A stretch of DNA of 64,000 nt from Mycobacterium shinjukuense (GCF_010730055.1 NZ_AP022575.1:4092001-4156000); one strand, 5' to 3'; positions 17,200 to 27,862 are shown, counted from the stretch's first letter. Made by a program: numbers and translations. The notes: a model not told the origin generated them from the sequence alone.

Positions 17200-17667
17200 A
17201 TGAACGCCGGATCCTCTTGGAAGACGCGGCTCGGGCAACTCGGCATCACGCTTCCGCAAGCGGCGGCGCCGCTGGCCGCTTATGTTCCCGCGGTGCGCAC
17301 CGGCAATCTGGTCTTCACTGCGGGCCAGTTGCCGTTCGATGGGGGAAAGTTGGCCCGGACCGGCAAAGTCGGCGCCGAGGTTAGTCCCGACGAGGGCAAA
17401 GCGCTGGCGCGCATCTGCGCGCTGAACGCGTTGGCGGCCGTCGACGCGCTGGTGGGTCTTGATTCGGTGACCCAGGTGGTCAAGGTGGTCGGCTTCGTCG
17501 CGTCCGCACCCGGGTTCAACGGCCAGCCGAACGTCGTCAACGGGGCCTCCGACCTGCTTGCCGAGGTGTTCGGCGACAACGGCGCGCATGCGCGTTCGGC
17601 GGTCGGTGTCGCTGAGTTGCCACTGGACGCTCCGGTGGAGGTCGAGTTGATCGTGCAGGTCGGCTGA
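17200..17667 (+). CDS. RidA/YjgF-family protein
   Basis: The 155-residue protein is a RidA/YjgF/UK114 homologue, a trimeric enzyme group that hydrolyses reactive enamine/imine intermediates. The family text is visible: VRTGNLVFTAGQLPFDGG, then QVVKVVGFVASAPGFNGQPNVVNGASDLLAEVFGDNGAHARSAVGVAELP and a terminal VEVELIVQV. The usual catalytic Arg in the 'hARsAVGVAELP' segment is present. It corresponds to Rv3678c. It is placed 13 bases after the DUF4177 gene and 5 bases before the next ORF, so it is in the middle of an operon. Confidence 0.88.
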   Translation: MNAGSSWKTRLGQLGITLPQAAAPLAAYVPAVRTGNLVFTAGQLPFDGGKLARTGKVGAEVSPDEGKALARICALNALAAVDALVGLDSVTQVVKVVGFVASAPGFNGQPNVVNGASDLLAEVFGDNGAHARSAVGVAELPLDAPVEVELIVQVG

Positions 17668-17672
17668 CGGCC

Positions 17673-18461
17673 GTGGCGCCGCCAGCGGAGTCGCTGACCC
17701 ATCCGGCGTACGGCCGGCTGCGGGCGGTCACCGACACCGCCTCTGTCCTATTGGCCGACAACCCCGGTCTGATGACGTTGGAGGGCACCAATACGTGGGT
17801 GCTGCGCGGCCCGGGCAGCGGCGAGCTGGTGATCGTCGATCCCGGTCCCGACGACGACCATATTGACCGGATCGCCGCGCTGGGCCGCATCGCGCTGGTA
17901 CTGATCAGCCATCGGCACCTCGACCACATCGCCGGCGTCGACAAGCTGTTCGAGCGGACCGGGGCCCCGGTACGCGCCGCCGATCCGCAGTTCCTCCGCG
18001 GCGATGGGGTGCCGCTGACCGACCGCGAGGTGATCGACGCCGCCGGGCTGACGATCACGGCGCTGGCCACTCCCGGCCACACCGCTGATTCGCTGTCGTT
18101 TGTGCTCGACGATGCGGTGCTGACCGCGGACAGTGTGCTGGGCCGCGGGACCGCCGTCCTTGACAAGGCCGATGGCAGCCTCGCCGACTACCTGGAATCC
18201 CTGCACCGGCTCGGCGGCCTGGGCCGGCGGACGGTGTTGCCCGGGCACGGGCCGGAACTGCCCGATCTGGCTGCCGTCGTGCAGGGGTACTTGGCGCACC
18301 GGCGGGAGCGGCTGCAGCAGGTGCGCGCGGCGCTACGCGAGCTTGGCGATGACGCCAGCGTTCGCCAGATCGTCGAACACGTCTACGTCGACGTCGACGA
18401 GAAGCTCTGGGATGCGGCCGAATGGTCGGTGCAGGTGCAACTGGACTACCTGCGTCGCTGA
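17673..18461 (+). CDS. Metallo-beta-lactamase fold hydrolase (LACTB2-like)
   Basis: This 262-residue protein has the metal-binding HxHxDH signature as SHRHLDH (H80, H82, D84, H85), then TPGHTADSLSF and LPGHGPE, with a C-terminal winged-helix-like tail (EHVYVDVDEKLWDAAEWSVQVQLDYL). This layout is that of LACTB2-type hydrolases and nucleases rather than secreted beta-lactamases; no signal peptide is present. It matches Rv3677c. It starts at a GTG 5 bases after the RidA stop. The substrate is unknown. Confidence 0.88.
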   Translation: MAPPAESLTHPAYGRLRAVTDTASVLLADNPGLMTLEGTNTWVLRGPGSGELVIVDPGPDDDHIDRIAALGRIALVLISHRHLDHIAGVDKLFERTGAPVRAADPQFLRGDGVPLTDREVIDAAGLTITALATPGHTADSLSFVLDDAVLTADSVLGRGTAVLDKADGSLADYLESLHRLGGLGRRTVLPGHGPELPDLAAVVQGYLAHRRERLQQVRAALRELGDDASVRQIVEHVYVDVDEKLWDAAEWSVQVQLDYLRR

Positions 18462-18474
18462 AGTCCCACCGAGG

Positions 18475-18521
18475 CTGTAGTTAACGTGAAAGAGTGCGAG
18501 TAGAGACCTCGGTAACTACAG
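18475..18521 (+). terminator. Imperfect hairpin after the metallo-beta-lactamase gene
   Basis: CTGTAGTTAACG (18475-18486) pairs with CGGTAACTACAG (18510-18521) with one mismatch around a 23-base loop. It lies 14 bases after the stop codon and just before the 54-bp repeat array. It may end the three-gene operon, though there is no T run, so this role is uncertain. Confidence 0.45.
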
Positions 18522-18539
18522 GCTCGGCGCGATCGCGCG

Positions 18540-18737
18540 GTTGCGCCCGCGCTGCGCGCGCGCTTACCTCGCTCGCGGCTGGATCCTCGCTCGGTTGCGC
18601 CCGCGCTGCGCGCGCGCTTACCTCGCTCGCGGCTGGATCCTCGCTCGGTTGCGCCCGCGCTGCGCGCGCGCTTACCTCGCTCGCGGCTGGATCCTCGCTC
18701 GGTTGCGCCCGCGCTGCGCGCGCGCTTACCTCGCTCG
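18540..18737. repeat. 54-bp tandem repeat, three full copies plus a 36-bp partial copy
   Basis: Units start at 18540, 18594, 18648 and 18702 (partial, to 18737) and are identical by eye. Each has a GC-rich, CG-alternating half (about GCCCGCGCTGCGCGCGCGC) and a half containing TTACCTCGCTCG and GGATCCTCGCTCG. The last unit includes the stop codon and final codons of crp (TTA at 18726-18728 is TAA on the minus strand), so the unit includes the end of that gene. The copies run out of crp towards the convergent operon. The alternating CG tracts could favour unusual DNA structure. No protein is likely to be made from it. Confidence 0.95.
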
Positions 18738-19400
18738 GCGGGCTAGGCGCTCGGAGTCACAGATGAGCACGCTCTTGCCCTCCAGACGGATCCAGCCCCG
18801 GTGGGCGAAATCGGCCAGCGCCTTGTTCACCGTCTCCCGGGAAGCGCCCACCAGCTGGGCGATCTCCTCTTGAGTCAGGTCGTGGGTGACGCGCATGGCG
18901 CCGCCTTCCTGGGTGCCGAACCGCTGGGCAAGCTGCAGCAGCTGCTTGGCCACCCGACCAGGCACATCGGTGAAGATGAGGTCGGCCAGATTGTTGTTGG
19001 TGCGGCGCAGCCGGCGGGCCAGCACCCGCAGCAGCTGCTCGGCAATCTCCGGTCGATTGGCGATCCATGCTCGCAGCGCATCGCGATCCATCGACACCGC
19101 CCGCACCTCGGTGATCGTGGTCGCGCTGGAGGTCCGCGGTCCCGGGTCGAAGATCGATAACTCGCCGAACATGTCCGATGGGCCCATGATGGTCAGCAGA
19201 TTCTCCCGGCCGTCCGGTGAGCGACGGCCGATCTTGACCTTCCCCGAGATGATGATGTAGAGCCGATCACCCGGCTCTCCCTCGGCGAAAACCGTGTGTC
19301 CGCGGGGGAAATCGACAGGCTGCAGCTGCTTGGTCAGTGCGGCGACCGCGCTGGGCTCAACCCCTTGGAAGATTCCTGCCCTTGCCAGGATCTCGTCCAC
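18726..19400 (-). CDS. crp: cAMP receptor protein Crp
   Basis: This 224-residue CRP/FNR regulator corresponds to Rv3676, which binds cAMP and controls many genes. The cAMP phosphate-binding cassette is GELSIFDPGPRTSSAT (79-94) with R89 and T90, and the DNA-binding helix-turn-helix is TQEEIAQLVGASRETVNKAL (176-195). The start is GTG with AGAGG upstream. The terminal codons and stop lie inside a 54-bp tandem repeat; the protein's ending (SERLARRAR) is the normal one, so the repeat has not changed the product but has replaced the 3' untranslated region. Confidence 0.96.
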   Translation of the reverse strand: MDEILARAGIFQGVEPSAVAALTKQLQPVDFPRGHTVFAEGEPGDRLYIIISGKVKIGRRSPDGRENLLTIMGPSDMFGELSIFDPGPRTSSATTITEVRAVSMDRDALRAWIANRPEIAEQLLRVLARRLRRTNNNLADLIFTDVPGRVAKQLLQLAQRFGTQEGGAMRVTHDLTQEEIAQLVGASRETVNKALADFAHRGWIRLEGKSVLICDSERLARRAR

Positions 19401-19459
19401 GTTGCCTCTTCAGCTCTCCAGTGATACGGGCAGGCCACCTAATTGTCAGTGACACGACT

Positions 19460-19891
19460 CTATAAGGTAGGCCAATCGGTCCGACCTGCCAACGCTACAC
19501 ACGATCGACGTGTCGAGTCGCCCTGAACCGCGAATTGGACCCGGAATGCCGGTGAACCCGGGTCGCTGACCCCGCCTCGAGGGGGCTCGCGTGGTCCGTC
19601 GGCAAAGGACGACTCGGCGCGATGTTTACCGGGTCGTGCCCTGGTGGATGACGGTCGGGTGAGGCCCAGGGCCTGCCGTCGGTGCAGGTAGGCCAGCGCC
19701 TCCGGCATGCCTTCGCGGGCTAGCGTATGCACGTCTAAGGCGTCCGCCTGGTCGAGAAATTCCGTGACCTCGGCGGCGGCGACGTTTTCCTGGGCGAGCG
19801 CCCTTTCCAGGCGCCCCAGCCCGAGTGTGGCCAACATCAGCAGCCCCGGAATGCCGGCCACCAGCAACCATGACACAAGGAGAGTAAACAT
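19460..19891 (-). CDS. Small membrane protein (Rv3675-like)
   Basis: The 143-residue ORF has an N-terminal hydrophobic segment (LLVSWLLVAGIPGLLMLATLGL) that is either a signal-anchor or a single membrane helix, followed by an acidic helical part (EVTEFLDQADALDVHTLAREGMPEALAYLHRRQALG). The C-terminal half is Arg/Pro/Ser-rich and of low complexity, so its exact end is less certain. The N-terminal two thirds resemble Rv3675, which lies at the same place between crp and nth. The function is unknown. Confidence 0.7.
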   Translation of the reverse strand: MFTLLVSWLLVAGIPGLLMLATLGLGRLERALAQENVAAAEVTEFLDQADALDVHTLAREGMPEALAYLHRRQALGLTRPSSTRARPGKHRAESSFADGPREPPRGGVSDPGSPAFRVQFAVQGDSTRRSCVALAGRTDWPTL

Positions 19892-19983
19892 GGCCTTGAA
19901 TTAACACGGGGTCTCGGTGAGATCACGAAATCAGTACTCTGTCGTAGGTGACAGCGGCAGAGTCGTCCGGGCGATCTGAAGCG

Positions 19984-20745
19984 ATGCCCGCCCCGCCCCG
20001 CCCAGCCCTCGCCAGACGCTGGTCCGAAGAAACCCGAACCGGCTTGGTGCGACGGGCTCGGCGAATGAATCGCAAACTGGCACAGGCATTTCCGCATGTG
20101 TACTGCGAGCTGGACTACACCACGCCGCTCGAACTGGCGGTGGCCACCATTCTGTCGGCGCAAAGCACGGACAAGCGGGTGAACCAGACGACGCCGGCGC
20201 TGTTCGCGCGATACAAGACGGCGCTGGATTATGCGCGGGCGGACCGCACCGAACTCGAAAGCCTCATCCGGCCCACCGGCTTCTACCGCAACAAGGCAAC
20301 CGCACTCATCGGCCTCGGGCAAGCCCTCGTCGAGCGCTTTGACGGTGAGCTGCCAGCCACCATGGACGAGCTGGTCACGCTGCCCGGCGTGGGTCGCAAG
20401 ACCGCCAACGTCATCCTGGGCAACGCCTTCGGTATCCCTGGGATCACCGTCGACACGCATTTCGGTCGCCTGGTGCGACGCTGGCGCTGGACCGCCGAAG
20501 AGGATCCCGTCAAGGTCGAGCGGGCGGTCGGTGAGCTCATCGAACGCAAGGAGTGGACCTTGCTCAGCCACCGGGTGATCTTCCACGGCCGCCGGGTATG
20601 CCACGCCCGCAAACCGGCGTGCGGCGTGTGTGTGCTCGCCAAGGACTGCCCCTCCTTCGGGCTCGGGCCCACCGAACCGCTGCTGGCCGCACCGCTGATC
20701 CAGGGCCCGGAAACCGAGCACCTGCTGGCCTTGGCCGGCCTGTAG
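19984..20745 (+). CDS. nth: Endonuclease III (Nth)
   Basis: Nth is a DNA glycosylase/AP lyase that removes oxidised pyrimidines. The helix-hairpin-helix LPGVGRKTANVI holds the catalytic lysine (K139 from this start), and the catalytic aspartate is D157 in TVDTHFGR. The 4Fe-4S cluster loop has the exact C-x6-C-x2-C-x5-C spacing in CHARKPACGVCVLAKDC. The ATG at 19984 gives 253 residues, close to the 245 of Rv3674c; a GTG at 19948 would add 12 residues of low-complexity sequence. The thioredoxin-like gene follows after 18 bases, so nth leads an operon with marP. Confidence 0.93.
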   Translation: MPAPPRPALARRWSEETRTGLVRRARRMNRKLAQAFPHVYCELDYTTPLELAVATILSAQSTDKRVNQTTPALFARYKTALDYARADRTELESLIRPTGFYRNKATALIGLGQALVERFDGELPATMDELVTLPGVGRKTANVILGNAFGIPGITVDTHFGRLVRRWRWTAEEDPVKVERAVGELIERKEWTLLSHRVIFHGRRVCHARKPACGVCVLAKDCPSFGLGPTEPLLAAPLIQGPETEHLLALAGL

Positions 20746-20763
20746 AACCGGGGCCCCGGAAAC

Positions 20764-21402
20764 GTGACCGCGAAAACCCGCTGGACCATCGCGATCGTGG
20801 CGGTGCTGATCGCGCTGACGCTGGGGTTGGTCATCCAGCTGCGCGACAATTCCGCGCCAAACGCGACGACCCAAACCCCGGCCCGGCCCGAACATCGTGA
20901 CGCCGTCACCACGGAAGCGCTGGCCGGGCCCCGGCTGCGCGCGGATCTTCCGCCCTGTCCCGCCCCGGGATCCGGGCCGGGCCCGCGGGCGTTGCGCGGT
21001 GTGGTGGTGGAGTGCGCGGCGGACGGTTCCACCGTCGACGTCGCTCAGGCGGTGGCCGGACGCCGGGTGGTGATCAACCTCTGGGCGTATTGGTGCGCGC
21101 CGTGCCTGGCCGAACTGCCAGCGATGGCCGAGTATCAACGGCTGGTCGGGACGGAGGTGATGGTGGTGACCGTGCATCAAGATGAAAACGAGACGGCCGC
21201 GTTGCTCCGGTTGGCCGATCTCGGCGTTCGGTTGCCGACGCTGCAGGACGGCCGTCGCAGGGTAGCGGCGGCGCTGCACATCCCCAATGCGATGCCAGCG
21301 ACGGTGGTGCTGCGGCCGGACGGTAGCGTTGCCCAGACCCTGCCGCGGGCCTTCGGCAGCGTCGACGAGATCGCTGCCGCGGTCGAAAACGGGGCGGGGT
21401 GA
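20764..21402 (+). CDS. Membrane-anchored TlpA/thioredoxin-like protein
   Basis: The 212-residue product has an N-terminal membrane helix (WTIAIVAVLIALTLGLVIQL), a Pro/Ala linker and a thioredoxin fold with the redox pair WCAPC (C111, C114), then a cis-proline region (NAMPATVVL). It should work outside the membrane as a thiol-disulfide reductase or oxidase. It matches Rv3673c. Two further cysteines (C65 and C84) precede the domain. Co-transcription with nth and the CoA-type Nudix gene is suggested by short gaps; a link to MarP (a disulfide-containing periplasmic protease) is inference. Confidence 0.88.
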   Translation: MTAKTRWTIAIVAVLIALTLGLVIQLRDNSAPNATTQTPARPEHRDAVTTEALAGPRLRADLPPCPAPGSGPGPRALRGVVVECAADGSTVDVAQAVAGRRVVINLWAYWCAPCLAELPAMAEYQRLVGTEVMVVTVHQDENETAALLRLADLGVRLPTLQDGRRRVAAALHIPNAMPATVVLRPDGSVAQTLPRAFGSVDEIAAAVENGAG

Positions 21403-21480
21403 AGCCGCGCGCGGCGACGATGCGGGCCGGGGGCAGCGGCCCGATGAGGAGCCGGGGGAAGTGAAGCTAAGGAGGAGTCG

Positions 21481-22266
21481 GTGAGTGCTGGGGGTACCGC
21501 GCGCGAGCGGGGCAGGGTTTCCCTGACGACCGAACTCGGCCCGCCCTGGCTGCGTCCCCTGGTCGACAATGTCGACCAGGTACCCGATGCGTTTCGGCGC
21601 CGGCTGCCGGCTGATGTGCTGGCGATGGTCACCGCCGCCGGGGCGACCGCCTCGCTGCGCGGGGACGGCCGAGATGCCGCCGTTCTGGTGCTGTTCTCGG
21701 GTCCGGAATCGGGGCCGTCCGGCGATGTCCCCAAGGAGGCCGACTTGCTGCTGACGGTGCGGGCGTCGACGTTGCGCCACCACGCCGGCCAGGCGGCCTT
21801 CCCCGGTGGCGCCACCGATCCCGACGACGATGGGCCGGTTGCCACCGCCCTGCGGGAAGCCCATGAAGAAACCGGAATCGACCTCGGCAGGCTTCATCCG
21901 CTGGCCACCATGGAGCGAACGTTCATCCCGCCGTCGCGGTATCACGTCGTCCCGGTGTTGGCCTATTCCCCGGATCCTGGGCCGGTGACCGTCGTCAACG
22001 AGGCGGAAACCGCGGTCGTGGCGCGGGTTCCTGTGCACGCCTTCGTCAATCCCGCCAACCGGCTGATGGTGTACCGTCGCCCACACACTCGACGGCTGGC
22101 CGGGCCGGCGTTCCTGTTGAACGAGATGCTGGTGTGGGGCTTCACCGGACAGGTGATCTCTGCGATGCTCGACGTCGCCGGCTGGGCCCAGCCCTGGGAC
22201 ACCACCGATGTGCGCGAGCTGGACGAGGCGATGGCCGCGGTCGACGACGAGAGTGACCGACGATGA
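21481..22266 (+). CDS. Nudix CoA pyrophosphohydrolase-like protein (NudL type)
   Basis: The 261-residue protein carries the CoA-type signature LLTVRASTLRHHAGQAAFPGG (the LLTxRSxxLRxHxGxxxFPGG block, ~94-114) followed by a Nudix core ALREAHEETGI. Enzymes of this class cleave CoA and its derivatives to phosphopantetheine and ADP. It corresponds to Rv3672c. A very strong ribosome-binding sequence (TAAGGAGG, about 21468-21475) precedes the GTG at 21481. Its TGA overlaps the ATG of marP (ATGA), so the protease is translationally coupled to this gene. Confidence 0.88.
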   Translation: MSAGGTARERGRVSLTTELGPPWLRPLVDNVDQVPDAFRRRLPADVLAMVTAAGATASLRGDGRDAAVLVLFSGPESGPSGDVPKEADLLLTVRASTLRHHAGQAAFPGGATDPDDDGPVATALREAHEETGIDLGRLHPLATMERTFIPPSRYHVVPVLAYSPDPGPVTVVNEAETAVVARVPVHAFVNPANRLMVYRRPHTRRLAGPAFLLNEMLVWGFTGQVISAMLDVAGWAQPWDTTDVRELDEAMAAVDDESDRR

Positions 22267-23465
22267 ATTCGATGACGCCGTCGCAGTGGCTGGATGTCGC
22301 CGTCCTGGCGGTCGCCTTCATCGCCGCGGTCTCGGGTTGGCGTTCGGGTGCCCTGGGCTCGCTGCTTTCGTTCGCCGGTGTCCTGCTGGGCGCGGTGGCC
22401 GGGGTGCTGCTGGCGCCGCACATCGTCACCCACATCGCCGCTCCGCGGGCCAAGCTGTTCACCGCGCTGTTTTTGATCCTGGCGTTGGTGGTCGTCGGGG
22501 AGGTCGCCGGCGTGGTGTTGGGACGCGCGGTTCGCGGCGCCATTCGCAACCGGCCGATCCGGGTGATCGACTCCGTCATCGGGGTGGGGGTACAGCTGGT
22601 CGTGGTGCTGACCGCGGCCTGGCTGCTGGCGACGCCGCTGACCCAGTCGAAGGACCAGCCCGAGTTGGCGGCCGCGGTGCGCGGTTCGCGGGTGCTCGCC
22701 CAGGTCAACGAGGTGGCGCCGACCTGGCTGAAGACGGTGCCCAAGCGGCTGTCGGCGTTACTGAACACCTCCGGCCTGCCCGCGGTTCTGGAGCCGTTCA
22801 GCCGCACCCCGGTGATCCCGGTGGCCTCACCAGACCCCGCGCTGGCCAATGACCCTGTCGTGGTGGCCACCGCGCCCAGCGTCGTCAAGATCCGCAGCCT
22901 GGCACCGAGCTGCCAGAAGGTGCTGGAGGGTACCGGCTTCGTGATCGCACCCGACCGGGTGATGACCAACGCGCACGTGGTGGCCGGGTCCAACAGCGTG
23001 CAGGTGTACGCGGACGGCAAGCCCTTCGACGCCACCGTGGTGTCCTACGACCCCTCGGTGGACATCGCGATCCTGGCCGTCCCCAACGTGCCGGCGCAGC
23101 CGCTGATCTTCGCTCAGGACGAGGCCACGACGGGCACCAGTGTGGTGGTCATGGGTTATCCCGGCGGCGGCAACTTCACCGCGACCCCGGCCCGGGTGCG
23201 CGAGCTCATCAAGCTCAGCGGCCCCGACATCTACCGCAACCCGCAGCCGGTCACCCGCGACGTGTACACCATCAGAGCCCATGTCGAGCAAGGTGATTCG
23301 GGCGGACCGTTGATCGACCTGGACGGTCAGGTGCTGGGTGTGGTGTTCGGCGCCGCGGTCGACGACGCCGACACCGGCTTCGTGTTGACGGCCGGTGAGG
23401 TGGCAAACCAGCTTTCCGGGGTGGGTGCTACCCAACCGGTGGGCACCGGGGCCTGTGTCAGCTGA
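22263..23465 (+). CDS. marP: Membrane-bound periplasmic serine protease MarP
   Basis: MarP is the acid-resistance protease of M. tuberculosis (Rv3671c). The 400-residue protein has about four N-terminal membrane helices of the CvpA/colicin-V-production type (residues ~10-130), a linker, and a chymotrypsin-like protease domain on the outer face. The catalytic triad is H238 (TNAHVV), D267 (PSVDIAIL) and S346 (QGDSGGPL), each shifted by three from the published numbering. Two cysteines in the protease domain (in APSCQKVL and near the C-terminus) are those that form a regulatory disulfide in the homologue. Its stop overlaps the convergent ephE by 8 bases. Confidence 0.95.
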   Translation: MNSMTPSQWLDVAVLAVAFIAAVSGWRSGALGSLLSFAGVLLGAVAGVLLAPHIVTHIAAPRAKLFTALFLILALVVVGEVAGVVLGRAVRGAIRNRPIRVIDSVIGVGVQLVVVLTAAWLLATPLTQSKDQPELAAAVRGSRVLAQVNEVAPTWLKTVPKRLSALLNTSGLPAVLEPFSRTPVIPVASPDPALANDPVVVATAPSVVKIRSLAPSCQKVLEGTGFVIAPDRVMTNAHVVAGSNSVQVYADGKPFDATVVSYDPSVDIAILAVPNVPAQPLIFAQDEATTGTSVVVMGYPGGGNFTATPARVRELIKLSGPDIYRNPQPVTRDVYTIRAHVEQGDSGGPLIDLDGQVLGVVFGAAVDDADTGFVLTAGEVANQLSGVGATQPVGTGACVS

Positions 23466-24423
23466 GCCGGCGCCGATACACCTGCTCGAGAAACCGCATC
23501 AGGTGCCGGTTGATTTCCTCGGGCGCCTCCTCATGGCTGAAATGTCCCGCCCCGGCGATCGAGATGTACCGACCGTGCGGCGCGTACCGTTGGGTGCGCT
23601 CGACCGGGTGAGCCAGCACGAAGGGATCGGCGTCGCCGCGTAGGTGCAAGACGGGGATGCCCGGTCGTTGGTTCATGGATTTCATGAATCGCCGGCCCTC
23701 GTCGCGCAGTTGGCTGCGCACCGCCCAGCGCTGGTATTCGAGTGCGCTGTGCGCCGCCGCCGGGATCTGGATCGCCTGGCGCAGATAGCCGATGCTTTGC
23801 GAGAAGTCTTCGGATGCAAGCCATTTCGGGCTGCTGCGGCTGCGGATGAGACGTTCGATCTCGGCCGCGTCGTTGCGGGTCAGCCAGCGTTCCGGCCAGA
23901 TCGGCACCTGATAACGCAGCAACGTCGGAAGCAGCGCGCGACCTTGATCGCGGCGCGTCAGCGCGCAGCGTCGCAGCGCGGCCGGGTGCGGCGCGCTGAT
24001 CAGGGCGATGGCGCGCACCAGCCGGGGATGCAGCAACGCGGCGGTCCAGCAGGCCAGGCCGCCGTCGGCGTGGCCGACCAGCGTCGCCGACGAGTGCCCC
24101 AGCGCGCGGATGAGGCCGGCGGTGTCGCCGGCCAGCGTCCAGCCGTCGTAGCCGCGGGGAGGTTTGTCGCTGCCGCCGTAGCCGCGCAAGTCGACCGCGA
24201 CCACGCGCGCCCCGGTCAGCCCGCGCAGCTGGTGCCGCCAGGACCACCAGAACGAGCCGAAACCATGCAGCAGGATGACCAGCGGCCGGGATGTCGCCGG
24301 CAAGCCCGCGTCATGGTCGGGCGGCAACGCCTCGACGACATGGAAGCGGATGCCGTTGGCGTGCACGTCCAGATGGCGCCATGGCCCGTCGATGCGGGTC
24401 ATCGACGGATCGGGTGCTGGCAT
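23458..24423 (-). CDS. ephE: Alpha/beta hydrolase, epoxide hydrolase EphE-like
   Basis: This 321-residue alpha/beta-hydrolase has the oxyanion HGFG (53-56), the nucleophile elbow GHADGG with D120 as expected for epoxide hydrolases, the acid D266 in RGDADPF and the base H294 in GAGHFSHEE. Epoxide hydrolases convert epoxides to diols; whether this one does so is not shown. It matches Rv3670. Its ATG directly abuts the TAG of the holin-like gene upstream, giving tight co-transcription. The 3' end overlaps marP. Confidence 0.87.
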   Translation of the reverse strand: MPAPDPSMTRIDGPWRHLDVHANGIRFHVVEALPPDHDAGLPATSRPLVILLHGFGSFWWSWRHQLRGLTGARVVAVDLRGYGGSDKPPRGYDGWTLAGDTAGLIRALGHSSATLVGHADGGLACWTAALLHPRLVRAIALISAPHPAALRRCALTRRDQGRALLPTLLRYQVPIWPERWLTRNDAAEIERLIRSRSSPKWLASEDFSQSIGYLRQAIQIPAAAHSALEYQRWAVRSQLRDEGRRFMKSMNQRPGIPVLHLRGDADPFVLAHPVERTQRYAPHGRYISIAGAGHFSHEEAPEEINRHLMRFLEQVYRRRLS

Positions 24424-24930
24424 CTACCAACCCGAGGGGTCGGTGGGGGTGATGGCCTTGGGTACCCCGGCAGCGGTTTTCTCGTGGCCCGGGGTGAGTG
24501 CGGTGCGCGTCTCTTTGACCGATTCGATCGTCTGCCGCGGTCCCCGAATCCGGCGGACCTTCAGGTAGCCCAACAGCGCGAGCACGGCGGTGACCACGAC
24601 CATGACCGCGAACACGATCGAAAACGCCACCCAACGCCATATCCAGGTGTCCAGCAGCTCGGCGAGCAAGAAGAAGAAGAAGAACGTGGAATAGAACAGC
24701 ACCACCAGCGCGGAGATGAAGAAAACGCTGCCGGTCAGACCCTTCTTGACATCGCGGGTGATTTCGGCGCGGGCGAGCTCGACCTCGGCCCGCACCAGCG
24801 TCGACATCTGCGTGGTGGCGTCCTTGATCAGGTCACCGATCGACGGCTCAGCGGGCCGGGCGTGCGGGTCGGCCAGCGGAATCGTGGTCAGCGTGCTGGG
24901 CACACCGTTATTGCGATCGGCTTTGCTCAC
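24424..24930 (-). CDS. Phage-holin-superfamily-III-like membrane protein
   Basis: The 168-residue protein (GTG start) has a conserved amphipathic helix SIGDLIKDATTQMSTLVRAEVELARAEI, followed by two hydrophobic helices (FFISALVVLFYSTFFFFFLLAELL and VAFSIVFAVMVVVTAVLALLGY). This is the Phage_holin_3_6 / DUF1469-like layout common in actinobacteria. It corresponds to Rv3669. It is not evidence of a prophage; these genes are chromosomal housekeeping members of unknown function. It immediately precedes ephE and is divergent from the protease gene at 25113. Confidence 0.82.
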   Translation of the reverse strand: MSKADRNNGVPSTLTTIPLADPHARPAEPSIGDLIKDATTQMSTLVRAEVELARAEITRDVKKGLTGSVFFISALVVLFYSTFFFFFLLAELLDTWIWRWVAFSIVFAVMVVVTAVLALLGYLKVRRIRGPRQTIESVKETRTALTPGHEKTAAGVPKAITPTDPSGW

Positions 24931-25112
24931 TGGCGTTCCTCTCGGTCTTGTTGCCCACGGTTCGCGCTCGTCGCGGTTTATGTTGCCATGCGGTGTGACG
25001 CCATACGAGGCTGACGTTCGCGGCCGTCCGCAACGGCGACCGACGTTGCCGGGTGATGATCTAGACTGGCGCGCGGCTCTTTGACGTCCGACGAATCGAC
25101 GGGAGTACCACT

Positions 25113-25811
25113 GTGCAGACGGCGCACCGCTGCCTTGCCGCGTCGATCGTGGCCATGTCCTGCGCGCTGGTGTGCGCGCCGGCGAACACCGCGGCCGCCG
25201 ACGACAAGGTGCCGCTGGGTGGCGGTGCCGGCATCGTCGTCAACGGCGACACGATGTGCACCCTGACCACCATTGGCCACGACAAGAACGGCGATCTCGT
25301 CGGCTTCACGTCCGCGCACTGCGGGGGCCCGGGCGCTTCGGTCGCCGCGGAAGGATCCGAAAGCAAGGGCCCGGTAGGCACCATGGTGGCCGGCAATGAC
25401 GGCCTCGACTACGCGGTGATCAAGTTCGATCCGGCCAAGGTGACGCCGGTCGCCACCTTCAACGGCTTTACCATCAACGGCATCGGCCCGGACCCGGTGT
25501 TCGGCCAGATCGCCTGCAAGCAGGGCCGCACCACCGGTCACTCGTGCGGCGTCACCTGGGGGCCGGGGCAGGATCCGGGCACCATCGTGATGCAGGTGTG
25601 CGGCGGCCCCGGCGACTCGGGAGCACCGGTGACCGTCGACAATCTGCTGGTCGGGATGATCCACGGCGCCTTCAGCGAAAACTTGCCCAGCTGCGTCACC
25701 AAATACATCCCGCTGCACACCCCGGCGGTGGTGATGTCGTTCAACACCGACATGGCCGACATCAATGCCAAGAACCGACCGGGCGCGGGATTCGTCCCCG
25801 TGCCCGCCTAA
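25113..25811 (+). CDS. Secreted chymotrypsin-like serine protease
   Basis: The 232-residue precursor (GTG start) begins with a signal peptide (CLAASIVAMSCALVCAPANTAAA) and has a mature trypsin-like domain. The catalytic residues appear as H69 in TSAHCGG, D99 in GLDYAVI and S169 in GGPGDSGAPV. Several cysteines (49, 70, 135, 145, 163) are placed to form disulfides. It corresponds to Rv3668c, whose physiological substrate I do not know. It has its own promoter region in the 182-base gap shared with the holin-like gene and ends 18 bases from the convergent acs. Confidence 0.9.
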   Translation: MQTAHRCLAASIVAMSCALVCAPANTAAADDKVPLGGGAGIVVNGDTMCTLTTIGHDKNGDLVGFTSAHCGGPGASVAAEGSESKGPVGTMVAGNDGLDYAVIKFDPAKVTPVATFNGFTINGIGPDPVFGQIACKQGRTTGHSCGVTWGPGQDPGTIVMQVCGGPGDSGAPVTVDNLLVGMIHGAFSENLPSCVTKYIPLHTPAVVMSFNTDMADINAKNRPGAGFVPVPA

Positions 25812-25829
25812 AGTCATGGTCTCGATGAG

Positions 25830-27812
<1,983 letters not shown>

Positions 27813-27862
27813 TCTTCCGAGCCTAAGTGGCGCGGCCCGTCCTACGCTTTAGGGTCGCTGTC

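Noticed and set aside
18540..18737. CRISPR array
   Set aside because: The 54-bp units are directly adjacent with no variable spacers, and no cas gene is present.
18494..18766. Repeat-containing plus-strand ORF over the 54-bp array (18-residue repeat)
   Set aside because: The repeat length is a multiple of three, so any frame stays open. No ribosome-binding site, and the DNA is explained by duplication of the crp end.
19837..22086. 749-residue minus-strand ORF over nth, thioredoxin and Nudix genes
   Set aside because: Shadow of three conserved genes in high-GC DNA; no motif, no start context.
24424..24930. Prophage remnant because of holin similarity
   Set aside because: Holin-superfamily-III-like genes are common chromosomal genes in mycobacteria; no other phage gene is near.
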